A stretch of DNA of 64,000 nt from Hordeum vulgare subsp. vulgare (taxonomy: Eukaryota; Streptophyta; Magnoliopsida; Poales; Poaceae): the NCBI RefSeq assembly GCF_904849725.1, contig NC_058524.1, positions 27,869,001 through 27,933,000 on the forward strand. Direction: 5' to 3'. The notes beneath the pieces are model-generated. The model worked only from the letters and a program-made list of their open reading frames with translations, had not been told where the DNA came from and ran no database searches. The position numbers and the translations under genes were made by a program. Positions 12,415-22,774 of this stretch are shown here, one piece after another; the stretch's first letter is position 1; each line of letters begins with the position of its first letter.

Positions 12415-12749
12415 TCGAGATTGAAAATCAGTGAACAGTGGAAACAATGTAAAATTAGATTGAAATATCACTACCTACATTGAAGTTGTAAAACATGGTG
12501 ACATAGTATTTTTGAAATTTCTTAACCATCATTCATGTACATATCATAGTGATTCAAAATTGATTTCCATTTAGGTGATATTTTACTTATGATAATACTA
12601 TTCTTGAGATAAGTATAACGTATAGATGACGCCCCAAATGCAAGGGCAGAAAATTTAATGTGTCAAAAATATATGCATGAGATTAAAAAAACGACACTAT
12701 TAATGCATGAATGATCTAGCCCTCGCATTTGCGAGGGCCACCTTGCTAG
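12415..12749 (+). mobile_element. Helitron 3' end (5' part presumably beyond the Maximus element)
   Basis: The segment ends with a textbook Helitron terminus: a 9-bp perfect stem with a TT loop (GCCCTCGCA..TGCGAGGGC, 12719-12738), seven bases, CTAG at 12746-12749, and T as next base. The Maximus element seems to have inserted into this Helitron, so its 5' end should lie left of the window. No coding content seen. Confidence 0.6.
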
Positions 12750-13404
12750 TTTTTATAAAATCAAAAACATTTTTTGAATTTCAAGGATTTTTGAAAACAT
12801 GAACTTATTTTAAAAAATAAACATAGAAAAAAAGGAAAAAAAGAAACAGAAGCAGAAAAAGGAAAAGGGGAAAAAAAGGAAAAAACGAAACAGAAAAAAG
12901 TTCAAAAAAATAAAGCAGAAATCGGAACTACCTGTAGAGGGAGATGGGCCGGCCTTGTTTGTTGCGCCCCTGTGCGTTTGCCCGGCTATTTGGTACAAAG
13001 GAGCGTGAAATAGGGTATCCCAGCAGCTTTGCCCAGTCCAGTCGCGAGAAGTGCCGCTGTAGAGTTTGATTGGACGGCCGAAAACGCTGAAAACTGTAGA
13101 TCTGACGGCTATAGATGCTAATGCCCTGAGACGGCTAGATTAGTGCTCAGTTTTAATGTTTCTAAATTGGTTTGCAAGTTGTATCCTGCAGTTGCAGGTC
13201 AGGAGTCCGAGCTCTCACCGGCGCTACAGCTTCCTGTCCATTTTTTTGCACTACTGGATTTCCCTAGCTCCAAATGGGCCGGTCCGTTCACGGTTCTCTG
13301 CAGCGAAAGGTCGTCATTTTGACGCCAACGGGCGTCGAGCAGAGACTCTCCACGTCTTCTTTTAGTCGAATTAAACTGCTGATTATATGTACATACAATC
13401 TATA
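12750..13404. other. No gene; A-rich degenerate sequence between Helitrons
   Basis: 12750-12920 is A/G-rich and low-complexity (AAAAAGGAAA-type), much like 34430-34500. 12920-13404 is ordinary unique-looking sequence without a supported gene; a 69-residue frame at 13156-13365 has no recognisable feature. Confidence 0.5.
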
Positions 13405-13800
13405 TCTATACCTACCTAATAATAAAGCGGCTATTGTTTACGTTAGAAAACCCATCACGACATTTTTATAAAAAAAAAGCCTCTGTAACTTTTGTTATTC
13501 AACCCGTGCTTCATCATTTATCTGCAACGCAAAAAGAAAAAACGATTCGCTACAAAAATTATACCCGTACGCATCGCCTCCTCCCGTCGACCCTGGACCA
13601 TCCTCGCTTTCTATACCCAATAATAAAGCGGCTATTGCTTCCATCGGAAAACCCACCACGACATTTTTATAAAAAAGCCCCTGTAACTTTTGTTATTCAA
13701 GCCGTGTTCCATCATTTATCTGCAACGCAAAAGGAAAAACGATTCGTTGCAAAAATTATACCCGTACGCATCGCCTCCTCCCGTCGACCCTGGGCCACCC
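13405..13800 (+). repeat. Duplicated Helitron 5' end (~205-bp period)
   Basis: TCTATACC...AATAATAAAGCGGCTATTG occurs at 13405 and again at 13610, and the following ~190 bp also match, differing by scattered substitutions and small gaps. Divergence shows the duplication is not recent. Confidence 0.8.
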
Positions 13801-14100
13801 TGGCTTGTGCCCAGGCCGCCGCCACACCACTCGTCTCCCGCGGCCGACCTCAACCGCCACCGCTGCCGATCTCAACCCACCCGCCTCCGCGGCTGTACCT
13901 CTCCCCGCTCACTGCCCCCGTTGCGGCGCTCGAGCGCATCGCGTCGACCCTGGTCCACCTTGGCATGTGCCCAGACCGCTGTCACACCACTCGCCGCCGC
14001 GGCCGACCTCAACCACCATTGCTGTCGATCTCAACCCACCCGCCTCCGCGGTCGTACCTCTGCCCGCTTGCAGCCCCTGTTTCGGCGCTCGAGCACAGCT
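13781..14100 (+). repeat. 160-bp tandem duplication inside the Helitron
   Basis: CGTCGACCCTGG..CCACC begins at about 13782 and again at 13942; the copies stay alignable to CGGCGCTCGAGC at their ends. GC-rich, Pro/Arg-coding in several frames, but no frame is specially supported. Confidence 0.8.
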
Positions 14101-14780
14101 TCTGGATCAAATCAATGCGACAGCTACAGCGACTTGTGATGATGTGTCTGCTCGATGCAGAACGGCGGCGGCGCGCGGATAAGGCATGGCGGAGTGAAGT
14201 ACTTGCAGGTGGAGGCGGGCCTCCATGGCTCACACGGGGAACTCCGAGGTTATGGCGCGGCAACGACGACTCCTTATGGCCAGATAGAGGCGCCTAACCC
14301 TTGCTCCCCTCATCGTATCCCCTCCTCCGGTGGAACTCATCATCTGGTGAGATCCCCTCCCCATGCCTCCAACCGTGTGCCAAGCACCGGCAAGAAATTT
14401 TGTTTTATAGGAATTTGTTTGCTGATGAATGAATGTATTGAATATAAGATTGCATTGTTGTAGAGAGAGAGAATGGAACACCACCTTCAGTTTGTCATCT
14501 GATCCCACATTTTCTACCCCATGAGTGAAATAAGATAACAGTCTATTGATCAATTCACATAGCCTCTTTGTTTTGCTTTGCTTGTCCCGGTCAATTTCTC
14601 ATCATGGTGGAAGTAATAATGAACGGGTTGATTTCTCAACAAAATATGATAGGACTGACTACATTAGTTAGTTAGCTTATTATTTTAATAAATCAAAATG
14701 ATTATAAAAAGATTAAAAGCGTGTGGTATTTTTTCTCCCGTTGCAACGCACGGGCCCTTTTGCTAGTAGTATATATAGTA

Positions 14781-14873
14781 CTCCTTCCGTTTCAAAATAA
14801 GTGTCTCAACTTTATACTAGGTCTAGTACAAATTTGTACTAAGCTTGAGACAGTTATTTTGGAACGGAGGGAG
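14781..14873. mobile_element. Stowaway-type MITE
   Basis: 93 bp with inverted termini CTCCTTCCGTTTCAAAATAA / TTATTTTGGAACGGAGGGAG and a TA target duplication (14779-14780, 14874-14875). Tc1/mariner-derived, non-coding; lies just right of the Helitron end. Confidence 0.9.
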
Positions 14874-15069
14874 TATACAAATAGCTAGTAATTGGAGGCC
14901 CCCTGTTTGGTTGTCCACCTTGCACTCCCTCATGGACGGGCCTGCCTGGTGCGACCAGACCAGCTTCGAGTGGCCAGATGACCAGACCGGAATGAACAGT
15001 AAAATTGCGGCTATTTTGTGTAAGGAATTTTGACGGGTCACTACAATGTATATATATCGGCTGCCAATC

Positions 15070-15289
15070 TTGAGGGGGCTGTTTGGTTCGGAGCCCCAGC
15101 CTGCCAAGTCAAATACTTGTCGTTGACCAAGTGTGTGGGAATCATTTGGATTGGATCCAATTTTCCGGGGTGCCCAAATTACTTCGTATCTCCAGTTTGG
15201 CGAGACGTGGGCGGCGAAATGCTTCACCAACTTTTTGGCTTGCCGTGCGTTGGCAGGGACAGCATGGGCAAAACCCAAACGGGCCCTAG
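15070..15289. mobile_element. MITE-like element with GGG..TGTTTGG / CCAAACGGGCCC termini
   Basis: Left end GGGGGCTGTTTGGTTC at about 15071 and right end CCAAACGGGCCCTAG at about 15276-15289 are imperfect inverted repeats of a type common in grass MITEs. A second left-type end (GGCCCCCTGTTTGGTTG) lies at 14898, so two related elements may overlap. I could not fix a target duplication. Confidence 0.5.
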
Positions 15290-15359
15290 GTCACCGTTGT
15301 GCCTCCAAAGCTTGGATTGGTGGAGAATTTCTTATAATGGTGAGAAAAAGAAGCGTGTG

Positions 15360-15800
15360 GTCTTATTTTCAATGTCGCTCCATGATGTGGCACATATGCA
15401 GTAGAATAATTCCTGATGTTTCTCAAGCCTACGCAACTCATTTAGAAAAGTCATGATCGCTACTTTCTTGCATTTATGGATGATTTTGGTTCATCATCAC
15501 TAGAGGAGCATAACTAAGTATCTGGAATGCAACTATGTTTATCACTTATTAGGAACTTCTGATGTGATGGTGCTCACTACAATGTATTTATCGGCTTGAG
15601 CGGCTGTAGGTGTCTCCAGTTTTAGCACACGCACTGTTTCTCATCATTTATGATAGAAGCATATCTTTACTTTGACATGTCATCACATGCCTTTTATATG
15701 CTTGTACCATATGTACCATGGATATTACATCTAGGAGATAAGTGATGACAGTCCGGCATCCTACATATATCATGTTGTAACGAGCTAATTTGCGAGGTTG
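15360..15800 (+). repeat. Module copy D0: fragment of the CYSTM upstream segment
   Basis: This aligns by eye with 22990-23420, 30220-30650, 40600-40880 and 51655-52080: shared landmarks are GAATAAT.CCTGATG..TCTCAAGCCTA, CATCA..ACTAGAGGA, GTATTTATCGGCTTG and TTTTAGCACACGCACT. No CYSTM exon follows it. Confidence 0.65.
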
Positions 15801-17780
15801 TGTTTGGTTGATCTGTGGCTTGCCTCATCCTCACTGGCATGAGGTTGGACTAGGGTAGCGTGTTTCATAATAGGCAGGAGTGGGTGTGCGTGATGGGTGT
15901 GGCATCCACTTGTTTACAACTTGAGGGTGATACATTAAACAAGTGGATGTAAACTAGTGGATTTTATTCTCGCCCAAAAATATACACCCACTTGTTTACA
16001 AGTTGTGAGCTATTCTAAATTTCATTTGTAGCATCAATGGATGGACGCGGAGAGAACATAAACAGGGGTAAGTCATCTTTCTATTCTTAAAACGTCGATG
16101 GCAAAGTCATGATACTCTTATAGATCAGAGTTCAAACCATTCAGGTGGTGGTTAAATCACTCATAGCTCGTTCAACTCTAGCTACATGCTACTCTGATCT
16201 CAATAGGAGTGCTACTACAATCTGAACTAGGCAATGTTAACATGAGCACACTGCCCTTGCATTTTATAGGTTAGGTTTGCTCTACAAGCTTGCTCCAACT
16301 GCACGCTTTGATCCCACGTATCAGCGCAATAATAGAAAAAAAATCTCCTGCCTACCCACATCTCTTGAAGTATTGCAGCTGTCTTTAATCCCACTTCATG
16401 TATTGCGCCAAGGTAGATAACATGAGGGTGATACATTGAACTTAGCTTAGCAGTAGAAGAGGTAACAACGTCAATCTAACAATTTTGTGTCACCGATAGG
16501 GTAGGATGCATGTAGCCTTGTAATCATGTGAGCTGTAGTAGTTCCAGTGTTGTCTATCATTATAGGACGGCATGTTGTCTGTGTTTCTAGGACCAATCTT
16601 TGTTGTACTATCCAATTACATGGTCAGCAGACAAGGCTGAGAGGGAGTGAGAACACGAGAAGAATAGGGACTGGGCTTGGAATCTAAGATAATCAGGCAC
16701 CTGAATTACTATTACATGCTACCTAGACTCGATATGCGGTCATATGCTCCCTTTTTTCCCAGTCGGTTGATGGTGTGCAAACTGCTGTGAAGGAACAACA
16801 GCTGAGATCAAAGCCGGCGCTCACAGTAGCACCTGGCCAGCTGTGAAGGAATGACAACTATGTCGACATTTTAGTGATGCGCTTTGCTATGAATTTTATC
16901 CCCATTCCAACGGGCGATCGCCGTTACCGTGCTGAACACATAGGAACGTCTCGCCTGTCACCAAAAATCAGGCGCCCACATGACCGCACAGGAGGCCTTG
17001 CCCCAGCTCCTAATTTTCATAAATGGGGACCAACAGTGGCAAGATTACGCAATCAAGTTTCAGAAAGAATACGACAGCTATAGAACATACTATTAACAAG
17101 AGAAGGTCCATGCTTACAATGGCATTTGCACTAACAAGAAACCTTGGTGGTGTCAAATTTTGACACGCAGACGTATCATACGTCACAAACATGTACGCTC
17201 TTGTTTCACTAAGCAGTTTGGGACACATTATTGCAAATGGATTAAATTGTCCATATACCATTTTCTACATAGATAAACCAGCATCGGTTACAAAAGATCC
17301 CACCTTTATGGTATCATCAAGATAGAAAAAAAAAATAGAAACAAACCATGATCCGGTACACATCAATTAATGGTAAGGACGTAGAATACATAACTGGAAA
17401 ACAAAATCACAAATTTTTTGAAAATGTTCATGAATTTGAACAAAGCTAATAGATTTTGGAAAATGTTCCAAAATTAGAAAACAGTTTGTTAATTTTGGAA
17501 AAAACAGGAATTTAAAAAACTCCTAAGTCTCGGAAAAAAACATGGAGAATAGACAAGCAGTTTTTGAAGATTTCAAGAGGATGTAAATATACTTGACAAC
17601 ATGCATATAGAGTTGAGCTTATGTTTCACATTCGTCATCTCTACTGGATTCTGGATCATATCAAAGTATCCGACATGGCTCCTATTCGTCGGCGTGCGAA
17701 AACTTGTATTTGCAAACTCTCCGGTAAAAATGGCCTAGCTAATAAGTAGACACTTCAATATATACTCGTATGAAGTTATG
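15801..17780. other. No supported gene
   Basis: About 2 kb of AT-rich sequence. A short self-complementary patch near 15908-16005 (CACTTGTTTACAA repeated and inverted) is the only local structure I see. Open frames of 60-85 residues at 16227-16436, 16874-17083 and 17010-17261 lack recognisable domains. The right edge is the TTATG target site of the Copia at 17781. Confidence 0.45.
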
Positions 17781-17968
17781 TGTTAGGCAATCCAATCTGG
17801 TCATAGCCTGCCATATTTCGTGCTCCTATATTTGCATATAAATCGGGCCATTATGGTTAGGATTGTATTGATTTGTTTCCATGATTATCTTGTAACCTGT
17901 CTATATATATGAGGTAACACGGAACCCACAATTGTGTGGTCAATTACTCTTGCCTTCTGTTTCTATCA
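17781..17968 (+). repeat. 5' LTR of the young Copia
   Basis: 188 bp, TGTTAGGCAATCC...TTCTATCA. Contains TATATATATGAGG near 17902-17914 as a possible TATA region. Identical by eye to 22582-22769. Confidence 0.93.
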
Positions 17969-17985
17969 TGGTATCAGCCAAACGA
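17969..17985 (+). promoter_or_regulatory. Primer-binding site (initiator Met tRNA type)
   Basis: TGGTATCAGCCAAACG begins at the first base after the LTR. It matches the usual TGGTATCAGAGC for eight bases or more. Confidence 0.8.
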
Positions 17986-18066
17986 TTCTCTTCCATCCCC
18001 ATCCACTTCCGCCGCCGCCCTAGGGTGCCGCGCTGCCCCTCCTCTCCACCTCCAGCCGCCGCCGCC

Positions 18067-21000
18067 ATGCCCGACGCCGGCCCTCTCCATCCCCACGCTG
18101 CCCTATGGGCGCAAGCCAACTCCATCCAGAACATCAAGAGCCTCATCCCCGTCACCCTCGACCTCAAGGCGTCCAACTTCTCCAAGTGGCGCAACTTCCT
18201 CACCATTGCCGTCAACCAGTTCGCCCTCGCCGATCATCTTGAACCGGCACCCCCTCCAGCTGACGCGGAGTGGCTGCGGATGGACTCCACCGTCCTTCGG
18301 TGGCTGTACGGCTCCATCAACCCCGACATCGCCGACATGGTCATGGCAGCCGGTACCACGGCTGCCGCTGTCTTCGCCGGCATCACCTCCCTCTTCCGCG
18401 ACAACCAACAGGCGCGTGCGGGCTACCTCGGCCAGAAGTTCCGCAACATCATCCAAGGCGACAAGACCGTCACCGCCTACTGCCTCGAGCAAAAGACGGT
18501 CGCTGATGCTCTCGCCGACGTCAATGCCTCGGTCTCCGACGACGCTCTGGTGTGGAACACCATCAAGGGCCTCAACGACCACTACAAGGACATCGGCAAC
18601 CTCGCGCCTCTCATCAAGCCGTTCCCCACGTTCCTTGAATTTCGCAACATGCTTCTTCTCCAGGAACTTAAGCCGTCCTCCCCGAGCTCTACGTCGCCCG
18701 CGGTCTTCTACTCCACTCCCGCCAACGGTGGGCCTCGCGGGGGATCTGCGCCTCCACCACCACAACCGGCCGGTCTCGGTGCTCCGGCGCCATATGGTGC
18801 TCCCACCGGGTACGGTACCGGCCGCTACAAGGGAAAGAAGAAGAAGACTTGGGGCGGTGGTGCCCCCATCTTCCCCAACATGCAGAACCCCTGGACCGGT
18901 GCCATCCACATGTACCCGATGATGGGTCCTGGCGCGCCCACGCACGGTCATGCCGGCCCCGTCAGCATCCTCGGACCAGGACCCCGCCCCTCGGCGCCGC
19001 TGCATCGCCCTCCTGCTCAGGGCTACATGGCCCTGCCTGCCCCGTCACCTCCAACCCCACAGGCGACGTACTCCTACACCGGCTACCCCGCCTACGGCTC
19101 CTCCTCGGCACAGACGTGGGATCCGTCCGCCCTCGCGAGCTACTTCAATACCATGAGTCTCCAGGCTCCTACGGAGTGGCACATGGACACTGGGGCCTCC
19201 GCTCACATGTCTTCGGACGCCGGTAATCTCACCTCCCTCTCTTCAACTCCTCCACATCAACATGTCATCGTTGGTGATGGTTCTTCTATTCCTGTCACTC
19301 ATTCTGGACATGTTCGTCTCCCCACCTCTCATCATCTCACTCTTCGTGATGTCCTTGTTACTCCTCGTATTGTTAAGAATTTAATCTCAGTTCGTCAATT
19401 TACCACTGACAACTATTGCTCGGTTGAATTTGACCCTTGGGGCTTTTCTGTGAAGGATCTCAGGACAGGGCGCGTGATTCTCAGGTGCAGTAGCTCGGGT
19501 GACCTCTATCCGCTCACTACCTCGCCGCACGCTCTCACCGCCATCACCGTCGACTCCACCCTTTGGCACCGGCGCCTCGGCCACCCCGGTCATGACGCGT
19601 TCCGGCGCCTCGTCTCGTCATCCTCGCTTCCTATAACTAAAGTGCACAAGGATCCTAGTTTATGCCATGCTTGTCAACTTGGCCGTCATGTCCGTTTACC
19701 TTTTTTTGCTTCTACCACTCATACTCATAGACCGTTTGAGTTAATTCACTGTGATTTGTGGACTTCACCTATTCAGAGTGTATCTGGCTACAAATATTAT
19801 CTTGTCGTTTTAGATGATTTCACTCACTATGTATGGACATATCCCATGCGACAAAAATCTGAAGCTTTTGCTCTTTTGTCTAACTTTCGTACTTATGTCG
19901 CTACACAGTTCTCTCTTCCTCTCCAAGCGATCCAATGCGACAACGGCTGCGAATTCGACAATCGGGCCCTTCAGGATCTCTCCGTCCAGCACGGGATCCT
20001 CCTACGTTTCTCCTGCCCATACACCTCTCCACAAAACGGTAAAGCTGAACGCATCATTCGCACTATCAACGACGTAGTTCGTACTTTGCTTTTTCAAGCG
20101 AGCATGCCTCCAAAATTTTGGGTTGAAGCCCTCCATACGTCCACCTATCTTCTCAATAGATTACCCACCAAAGCCCTTGCGGCTTCCTGTCCTTTCTTCG
20201 CTCTTTTTAGCAAAACACCAGACTACACCCTTCTTCGTACTTTTGGTTGTTTATGCTACCCCAACATCGCATCCACTATGTCTCACAAACTATCGCACCG
20301 TTCAGTCGCATGTGTTTTTCTTGGCTATCCATCTAACCACCGTGGCTATCGTTGCATGGAACTTGAAACTCGTCGCATCATCATCTCTCGCCATGTGATT
20401 TTTGACGAAACTCGGTTCCCGTTCGCTCCTCTTTTTTCTGTCTCTAACATGCAGCAGCACGCCTCTACACCGCCCTCGGACGTTGATCCGATCGACATAC
20501 TCGACTCGGTCGTCGTGCCACCCATGCATGTTGGGTTGCGTCCCTCCGCTGGGTCGTCTCGGTCAGCTGGACAGCGCCTCGCCTCCTCACCGACAACCTC
20601 CGAGCCGGCCTCGTCACCCTCGTGCACGACGGCCCACTCGGCACCGTCCACACCGGTCCACTCGGCCGTGCGGACGTCGGTCTCGCGCACACCAGCTTTG
20701 CGCACGCCAGGTCATTCACCGGCCCATCCGGCCTCGCCTGCCTCGGTCTCGCTCGACCGCGGCCCCTCTCCAGCGGCTTCTGCCGCCGACTCCGACACCG
20801 CGGCTTCTGGCTCCACAGCCTCCGACGCTGCCTCCTCCACGACCTGTTCGTCTCCGACAACGACACCGCCGTGTTCGCCGCCCCCGGCACCTGTGGTCGT
20901 CCCTCCTCCACCGGTAACGCGTCGACCAGCTGTGGCTGCTCCTCACCACATGGTGACCCGCCGCCAAGCCGGCAAGACCATCGGTCCGCGTGAGCGTCTT

Positions 21001-22587
21001 AACCTCCACGTCGACACCAAAGCTGCTCCATCACCGGTTCCCAAGTCTGTTCGTGGTGCTCTAAAAGACCCGAACTGGCTCGCAGCGATGACTGACGAGT
21101 ACGGTGCTCTCCTTGCTAACGACACGTGGGAACTTGTCCTCCCGCCAGCCAACGCCAACGTCGTCTCCGGCAAATGGGTCTTTCGTCACAAGCTCAAGCC
21201 GGATGGCACCCTCGATCGCTACAAAGCTCGATGGGTGTTGCGCGGATTCTCTCAGGAACACGGCATCGACTTCGATGAGACCTTCAGCCCGGTGGTTAAA
21301 CCGGCTACCATCCGGGTCATCCTCTCGGTCGCCCTCTCCTCCAACTGGAAGATTCGCCAACTCGACGTAAAGAACGCCTTTCTTCATGGGCGTCTTAACG
21401 AGGTGGTCTTTTGTCACCAGCCAACTGGCTTTGTTGACTCCGCTCGCCCTGACCATGTGTGCCGCCTCAACCGTGCACTCTATGGCCTGAAGCAAGCCCC
21501 TCGTGCGTGGTATCACCGCTTTGCGAGCTTCATCACCTCCTTCGGCTTCACCTGCTCCAAATCGGATACATCCCTATTCACTCTGCACGGTTCCATGGGG
21601 ACTGCTTATCTTCTCCTCTACGTCGACGACATCATCCTCACAGCTTCTACATCGACCCTGCTTGAGCGCGTCATTACCGCTCTCAGCGCCGAGTTTGCCA
21701 TGACCGATTTGGGCGAGCTACACCACTTCCTCGGCCTCGCTGTTCGTCGTGACTCCAGTGGGATGTTCCTCTCGCAGACACAGTATGCTCTAGAGATTCT
21801 CGAGCGTGCTGGCATGAGCTCCTGCCACCCTGCCTCAACACCCGTGGACACATCGCCTAAGCTGGCCGCTGCCGTCGGCTCACCTGTTGATGATCCTTCG
21901 GAGTATCGGAGTCTAGCTGGTGCTCTACAGTACCTGACGTTCACACGTCCTGACATCGCCTACGCCGTCCAGCAGATTTGTCTTCACATGCATGATCCCC
22001 GTGACCAGCACTTGACCTTGGTCAAGCGTGTTCTCCGCTACGTCAAGGGTACCCTGCACCACGGCCTTCAGCTCACACCCTCATCCACGGATCGCCTTGT
22101 TGCTTACACTGATGCAGACTGGGCTGGTTGTCCTGACACTCGCCGATCGACCTCTGGCTACTGTGTGTTCCTTGGCGACAACCTGGTCTCGTGGTCCTCC
22201 AAGCGCCAGCACACCGTCTCCCGCTCTAGCGCTGAGGCAGAGTATCGAGCTGTCGCTAATGCCGTCGCTGAAGCAAGTTGGCTTCGCCAACTCCTCCAGG
22301 AGCTTCACCGACCTCTCCCTGCTGCCACAGTCATTTTTTGCGACAATGTCAGCGCCGTCTACATGTCCACGAACCCCGTTCAGCATCAGCGTACCAAGCA
22401 CATCGAGATCGATCTTCACTTCGTTCGAGATCGTGTTGCGCTTGGGCACATTCGAGTTCTTCATGTGCCTTCTTCCCGACAGTTCGCGGACATCTTCACC
22501 AAAGGCTTGCCATCGCCATTGTTCTTGGATTTTCGGTCCAGTCTCAGCGTCCGAGAATCTCCCGTTGTGACTGCGGGGGGCTGTTAG
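18067..22587 (+). CDS. Copia gag-pol polyprotein, intact (1,506 aa)
   Basis: A self-mobilising polyprotein. I place the start at ATG 18067 because its context GCCGCCATGC is an excellent plant start; the frame is open upstream to an ATG at 17968 that straddles the LTR/PBS junction. Gag (about residues 1-330) binds element RNA; it has a Lys patch (KGKKKKTW) and PWTGAIHMYP but no CCHC zinc knuckle. Protease DTGA is at residues 374-377. Integrase has an HHCC domain (LWHRRLGH...CHACQLG) and D563, D625, E661, exactly the D-D(35)-E spacing. A Ser/Thr/Pro/Ala-rich linker follows. RT has YVDD at 1185-1188; RNase H runs from AYTDADWAG through CDN (about 1425) to ADIFTKG (1474-1480). The stop codon TAG lies inside the 3' LTR (TGTTAG). 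All catalytic residues checked are present. Confidence 0.93.
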   Translation: MPDAGPLHPHAALWAQANSIQNIKSLIPVTLDLKASNFSKWRNFLTIAVNQFALADHLEPAPPPADAEWLRMDSTVLRWLYGSINPDIADMVMAAGTTAAAVFAGITSLFRDNQQARAGYLGQKFRNIIQGDKTVTAYCLEQKTVADALADVNASVSDDALVWNTIKGLNDHYKDIGNLAPLIKPFPTFLEFRNMLLLQELKPSSPSSTSPAVFYSTPANGGPRGGSAPPPPQPAGLGAPAPYGAPTGYGTGRYKGKKKKTWGGGAPIFPNMQNPWTGAIHMYPMMGPGAPTHGHAGPVSILGPGPRPSAPLHRPPAQGYMALPAPSPPTPQATYSYTGYPAYGSSSAQTWDPSALASYFNTMSLQAPTEWHMDTGASAHMSSDAGNLTSLSSTPPHQHVIVGDGSSIPVTHSGHVRLPTSHHLTLRDVLVTPRIVKNLISVRQFTTDNYCSVEFDPWGFSVKDLRTGRVILRCSSSGDLYPLTTSPHALTAITVDSTLWHRRLGHPGHDAFRRLVSSSSLPITKVHKDPSLCHACQLGRHVRLPFFASTTHTHRPFELIHCDLWTSPIQSVSGYKYYLVVLDDFTHYVWTYPMRQKSEAFALLSNFRTYVATQFSLPLQAIQCDNGCEFDNRALQDLSVQHGILLRFSCPYTSPQNGKAERIIRTINDVVRTLLFQASMPPKFWVEALHTSTYLLNRLPTKALAASCPFFALFSKTPDYTLLRTFGCLCYPNIASTMSHKLSHRSVACVFLGYPSNHRGYRCMELETRRIIISRHVIFDETRFPFAPLFSVSNMQQHASTPPSDVDPIDILDSVVVPPMHVGLRPSAGSSRSAGQRLASSPTTSEPASSPSCTTAHSAPSTPVHSAVRTSVSRTPALRTPGHSPAHPASPASVSLDRGPSPAASAADSDTAASGSTASDAASSTTCSSPTTTPPCSPPPAPVVVPPPPVTRRPAVAAPHHMVTRRQAGKTIGPRERLNLHVDTKAAPSPVPKSVRGALKDPNWLAAMTDEYGALLANDTWELVLPPANANVVSGKWVFRHKLKPDGTLDRYKARWVLRGFSQEHGIDFDETFSPVVKPATIRVILSVALSSNWKIRQLDVKNAFLHGRLNEVVFCHQPTGFVDSARPDHVCRLNRALYGLKQAPRAWYHRFASFITSFGFTCSKSDTSLFTLHGSMGTAYLLLYVDDIILTASTSTLLERVITALSAEFAMTDLGELHHFLGLAVRRDSSGMFLSQTQYALEILERAGMSSCHPASTPVDTSPKLAAAVGSPVDDPSEYRSLAGALQYLTFTRPDIAYAVQQICLHMHDPRDQHLTLVKRVLRYVKGTLHHGLQLTPSSTDRLVAYTDADWAGCPDTRRSTSGYCVFLGDNLVSWSSKRQHTVSRSSAEAEYRAVANAVAEASWLRQLLQELHRPLPAATVIFCDNVSAVYMSTNPVQHQRTKHIEIDLHFVRDRVALGHIRVLHVPSSRQFADIFTKGLPSPLFLDFRSSLSVRESPVVTAGGC

Positions 22588-22769
22588 GCAATCCAATCTG
22601 GTCATAGCCTGCCATATTTCGTGCTCCTATATTTGCATATAAATCGGGCCATTATGGTTAGGATTGTATTGATTTGTTTCCATGATTATCTTGTAACCTG
22701 TCTATATATATGAGGTAACACGGAACCCACAATTGTGTGGTCAATTACTCTTGCCTTCTGTTTCTATCA
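22582..22769 (+). repeat. 3' LTR of the young Copia
   Basis: 188 bp, identical by eye to the 5' LTR and immediately followed by the TTATG target copy. Its first six bases, TGTTAG, also supply the final Cys codon and stop codon of the polyprotein. Confidence 0.93.
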
Positions 22770-22774
22770 TTATG

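Larger units (their letters stand above)
13405..14766 (+). mobile_element. Short non-autonomous Helitron
   Basis: Starts TCTATACC after an A and ends CTAG before a T, the A/T insertion rule of Helitrons. The 3' end has the subterminal CCCGTTGCAACGCACGGG typical of grass Helitrons (about 14737-14754), 12 bases before the end. No Rep/helicase is encoded, so it depends on an autonomous partner. The 1,362-bp body contains two internal duplications (separate entries) and GC-rich material around 13780-14100 that may be captured sequence. The 287-residue frame at 13434-14297 crosses both duplications and is not convincing as a gene. Confidence 0.65.
17781..22769 (+). mobile_element. Complete, apparently very young Copia retrotransposon (Ale/Retrofit-like)
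   Basis: 4,989 bp flanked by the 5-bp target duplication TTATG (17776-17780 and 22770-22774). The two 188-bp LTRs look identical base for base, so insertion was recent. TGGTATCAGCC directly after the left LTR is the primer-binding site, and a G-run (GCGGGGGGC) directly before the right LTR is the polypurine tract. It carries one unbroken gag-pol frame. Short LTRs plus a Gag with the PWTG..HM motif and no zinc knuckle fit the Ale/Hopscotch/Retrofit lineage (assignment from memory). Confidence 0.93.

Noticed and set aside
13434..14297. 287-codon frame and overlapping 149- and 125-codon frames in the Helitron
   Set aside because: They run across two tandem duplications in GC-rich DNA, open in several frames at once, Pro/His/Arg-rich, no domain.
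17936..22607. Many overlapping frames of 60-328 codons on both strands in the young Copia
   Set aside because: Shadows of the 1,506-residue polyprotein caused by its high GC third positions.
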